Assembly: GCA_007121055.1 (NCBI GenBank)
Contig: SKMM01000251.1
Location: forward strand, 1-14,213
Length of the DNA stretch: 14,213 nt
Source of the DNA: Paracoccaceae bacterium
Lineage (GTDB): Bacteria > Pseudomonadota > Alphaproteobacteria > Rhodobacterales > Rhodobacteraceae
Direction of reading: 5' to 3'
The notes beneath the pieces are model-generated. The model was not told the DNA's origin and did not search any database. It saw only the letters and a list, made by a program, of their open reading frames with translations. Positions 14,095-14,213 of this stretch are shown one piece after another (within the stretch, counting starts at the first letter, position 1; each line of letters opens with the position of its first letter). The translations under genes and the position numbers were made by a program.

Positions 14095-14100
14095 CCTAAC
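14095..14100 (+). repeat. CCTAAC hexamer abutting right IS end
   Basis: The same hexamer and direction as at 117-122, directly next to the IS end at 14101. On the minus strand its GTTAGG supplies the transposase stop codon TAG. Confidence 0.5.
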
Positions 14101-14213
14101 TGTCACATCCCGTGTGATTATACGGTCTTTTCCTGAAGAGTTCCGGCCGCTGACGTTGCCAGTCCTTGAGAGCGTCGATGGGCGTTCGGCCTTTCAGGAC
14201 GGATTGGGGGAGC
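14096..14213 (-). CDS. IS481-family transposase, C-terminal fragment
   Basis: The last 38 residues of a transposase whose beginning lies past the right edge. The fragment has the form LPQSVLKGRTPIDALKDW, then PELFRKRPYNHTGCDS and a stop (TAG, 14098 to 14096). This matches the C-terminus of IS481-family DDE transposases as I remember it: a LPQ-x-L start, a TPxxALKxW helix, a PELFxKxPY motif and a GCDS-type end. The IS end begins at 14101, so the stop codon lies outside the element, in flanking DNA. It is on the same strand as the N-terminal fragment at the left edge; whether both belong to identical copies cannot be seen. Confidence 0.8.
   Translation of the reverse strand, partial: LPQSVLKGRTPIDALKDWQRQRPELFRKRPYNHTGCDS
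14101..14213 (-). mobile_element. IS481-family insertion sequence, 3' end (truncated by window edge)
   Basis: The transposase-end side of an IS that continues past the right edge. Its terminal repeat begins at 14101 as TGTCACATCCCGTGTGATTA and matches the end at 116 in 16 of 25 positions. The fragment is in the same orientation as the left one. Confidence 0.75.

Noticed and set aside
1..14213. CRISPR arrays, tRNA or rRNA genes, toxin-antitoxin pairs, phage-defence systems
   Set aside because: I looked for regularly spaced repeats, tRNA-like cloverleaf sequence and small paired ORFs and saw none.

Overview
The window is GC-rich throughout its genes and looks like alphaproteobacterial DNA, most likely from the Rhodobacteraceae/Paracoccaceae. 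The evidence is a tlpA gene divergent from argH, an aglEFGK-type alpha-glucoside ABC transporter with a divergent glucokinase gene, and a protein ending in a VPLPA-type C-terminal sorting signal. I had no database, so family names come from motif recognition and remembered relatives.

Layout from left to right. Bases 1-116 are the 5' end of an IS481-type insertion sequence: a terminal inverted repeat and the first eight codons of a transposase reading off the left edge. Next come, on the minus strand, an EAL-domain c-di-GMP phosphodiesterase and a TlpA-like thioredoxin. Divergent from tlpA, with start codons that overlap in one CATG, is argH (argininosuccinate lyase). A 53-residue lipoprotein overlaps the argH stop. 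Then follows a sulfide module: a Tat-exported sulfide:quinone reductase behind an FNR/CRP-type palindrome, and a small three-TM membrane protein. A strong hairpin separates this module from the convergent glk gene. Divergent from glk is the sugar importer: binding protein AglE, permeases AglF and AglG, and ATPase AglK. A Na+/phosphate cotransporter with a PhoU-like tail follows. A secreted VPLPA-CTERM protein is encoded on the minus strand. Bases 14101-14213 are the 3' end of an IS481-type element in the same orientation as the left one.

How the genes work together. AglEFGK would import an alpha-glucoside such as sucrose, maltose or trehalose, and Glk would phosphorylate the glucose released. 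The alpha-glucosidase (aglA) and LacI regulator (aglR) usually found with this transporter are absent. SQR would pass electrons from sulfide to the quinone pool; its small membrane partner has no known role. ArgH performs the last step of arginine synthesis.

The most unusual structural point is that the inner edges of both IS fragments carry the same hexamer CCTAAC in the same direction. That is the pattern expected if one IS copy with its target duplication sat on a circular molecule, or if a circle had recombined into a resident copy. A strong insertion-site preference would give the same pattern.
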